From UBA668 sp966112835 (lineage in GTDB: Bacteria; Actinomycetota; Acidimicrobiia; Acidimicrobiales; Ilumatobacteraceae), in assembly GCA_966112835.1 (NCBI GenBank), contig CBHWEI010000245.1, forward strand, positions 1 to 6,143: a stretch of DNA of 6,143 nucleotides, read 5' to 3'. Below, piece after piece: positions 5,450 through 6,143 of the stretch. Below the pieces are notes generated by a model. That model did not search any database. It was given only the letters and a program-made list of their open reading frames with translations, and was not told the DNA's origin. Every line of letters begins with the position of its first letter. Within the stretch, counting starts at the first letter, position 1. The position numbers were made by a program, and so were the translations under genes.

Positions 5450-6143
5450 CAGCCCTTCTTCTGGTTCAGCAGTCGGGTGACGATCTTGCCGTCGGCCTTG
5501 CCCTGCGTGGCCTTCATGACCGCACCGACGATCGCGCCCATCGCCTTGCCGTCGCCGGCGCAGAACTTCGCCCACGCGTCGGGCTGATCGGCGATGGCCT
5601 GGTCGACCACGGCCTCGAGCGCCGACGTGTCGATGGCCTCGAAGCCCTTCGCCGCGGCGATGGCCGCCGCGTCGCCGCCACCGTTGGCGATGATCTCGGA
5701 CAGGATGGCCTTGGCCTGCGTGGCCGTCACCTTGCCCTCGACCTCCAGGTTGGTGAGGCCGGCGATGTCGATGGCCGGCACCGAGGGCTCGGGGCCCAGG
5801 TCGGCGAACGCTTCCTTCACGTACACCAGCGCTCGTGCCGCGTCGCCACCCAGGTGGCCGACGGCGAGCACGTAGTGGTCCTGGCCGCGCTCGACCACGC
5901 TCATGACGGCTTCGCTGTCGGCCGCCTGACCGGTAGTGACGGCCAGGTGGTCGCGGCGCGCCGCGGGCAGCGACGGCATGGACGCGTGCACCCGCTGGAT
6001 CCACTCGTGCGACGGCGCCACCGGCACCAGGTCGGGCTCGAGGAAGTAGCGGTAGTCGTCGGCGTCTTCCTTCACGCGCAGCGTGTGCGTGCGGCCGTCG
6101 GTCTCGTCCCAGTGACGGGTCTCCTGGCGCACCTTGTCGCCGC
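5449..6143 (-). CDS. gatB: Asp-tRNA(Asn)/Glu-tRNA(Gln) amidotransferase subunit B, C-terminal part
   Basis: Partial: the gene enters from the right edge, so the N-terminal half of the catalytic domain is missing. About 231 residues are visible, out of a usual length near 480. GatB is the tRNA-binding kinase/transamidase subunit of GatCAB, which converts misacylated Glu-tRNA(Gln) or Asp-tRNA(Asn) to the correct aminoacyl-tRNA in the cytoplasm. The visible part starts with the conserved run RQETRHWDE and LRVKEDADDYRYFLEPDLVP (the family usually has P where this has L after RYF). The helical linker follows, then the YqeY-like tail: TATQAKAILSEIIANG, then GKAMGAIVGAVMKATQGKADGKIVTRLL close to the C-terminus. 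An internal GTG at 6132 is not the true start, since coding continues with GDK upstream. The stop overlaps the VOC gene start by one base. gatC and gatA are not in the window. Confidence 0.96.
   Translation of the reverse strand, partial: GDKVRQETRHWDETDGRTHTLRVKEDADDYRYFLEPDLVPVAPSHEWIQRVHASMPSLPAARRDHLAVTTGQAADSEAVMSVVERGQDHYVLAVGHLGGDAARALVYVKEAFADLGPEPSVPAIDIAGLTNLEVEGKVTATQAKAILSEIIANGGGDAAAIAAAKGFEAIDTSALEAVVDQAIADQPDAWAKFCAGDGKAMGAIVGAVMKATQGKADGKIVTRLLNQKKG

Noticed and set aside
1..6143. tRNA, rRNA, CRISPR array, riboswitch, insertion sequence, phage or defence genes
   Set aside because: I looked on both strands and found no cloverleaf, direct-repeat array, transposase motif or terminal repeat. 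All long coding regions are accounted for by the genes listed.

Overview
The window is GC-rich, densely packed bacterial chromosome. Codons end overwhelmingly in G or C, start regions have almost no Shine-Dalgarno sequences, and a response regulator/histidine kinase pair lies beside a GT2-GtrA fusion glycosyltransferase. These traits fit an actinobacterium. The style resembles Acidimicrobiia, but that class assignment is an impression and not a proof.

Layout, left to right. (1) A small, probably single-pass membrane protein with four cysteines on the minus strand (78-359), in DNA that is less GC-biased than the rest. (2) A divergent intergenic region (360-503) with one TANNNT-type -10 element facing each way and, between them, a 20-bp hairpin (425-469). 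(3) A plus-strand M20-family amidohydrolase of the N-carbamoyl-amino-acid hydrolase/allantoate amidohydrolase type (504-1742). (4) A 66-bp gap with a short GC hairpin, then a GT2 glycosyltransferase fused to a GtrA membrane domain (1809-2969). (5) An OmpR-family response regulator (2976-3686) and a membrane histidine kinase (3683-5050) that overlap by 4 nt and form a two-component operon. (6) Convergent to these on the minus strand, the 3' part of gatB (5449-6143, running off the right edge) and a VOC/glyoxalase-fold gene (5069-5449) whose start overlaps the gatB stop by one base. The convergent ends are 18 bp apart and share a hairpin in which the two stop codons pair with each other.

How the genes may work together. 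The regulator and kinase form one signalling unit. The glycosyltransferase directly upstream probably modifies envelope glycans from a polyprenyl-phosphate sugar; an envelope link to the two-component system is plausible from position only. The amidohydrolase is a stand-alone nitrogen or amino-acid salvage enzyme. gatB belongs to the GatCAB tRNA amidotransferase, and the VOC gene appears to be co-transcribed and coupled to it.

I find no mobile element, CRISPR array, tRNA or rRNA. Most of the window is ordinary housekeeping and signalling DNA. The parts most worth a second look are the 425-469 hairpin, the unrecognised small cysteine-containing membrane protein, and the recurring -10 hexamers placed 6-7 nt before start codons, which suggest leaderless transcription and affect start choice.
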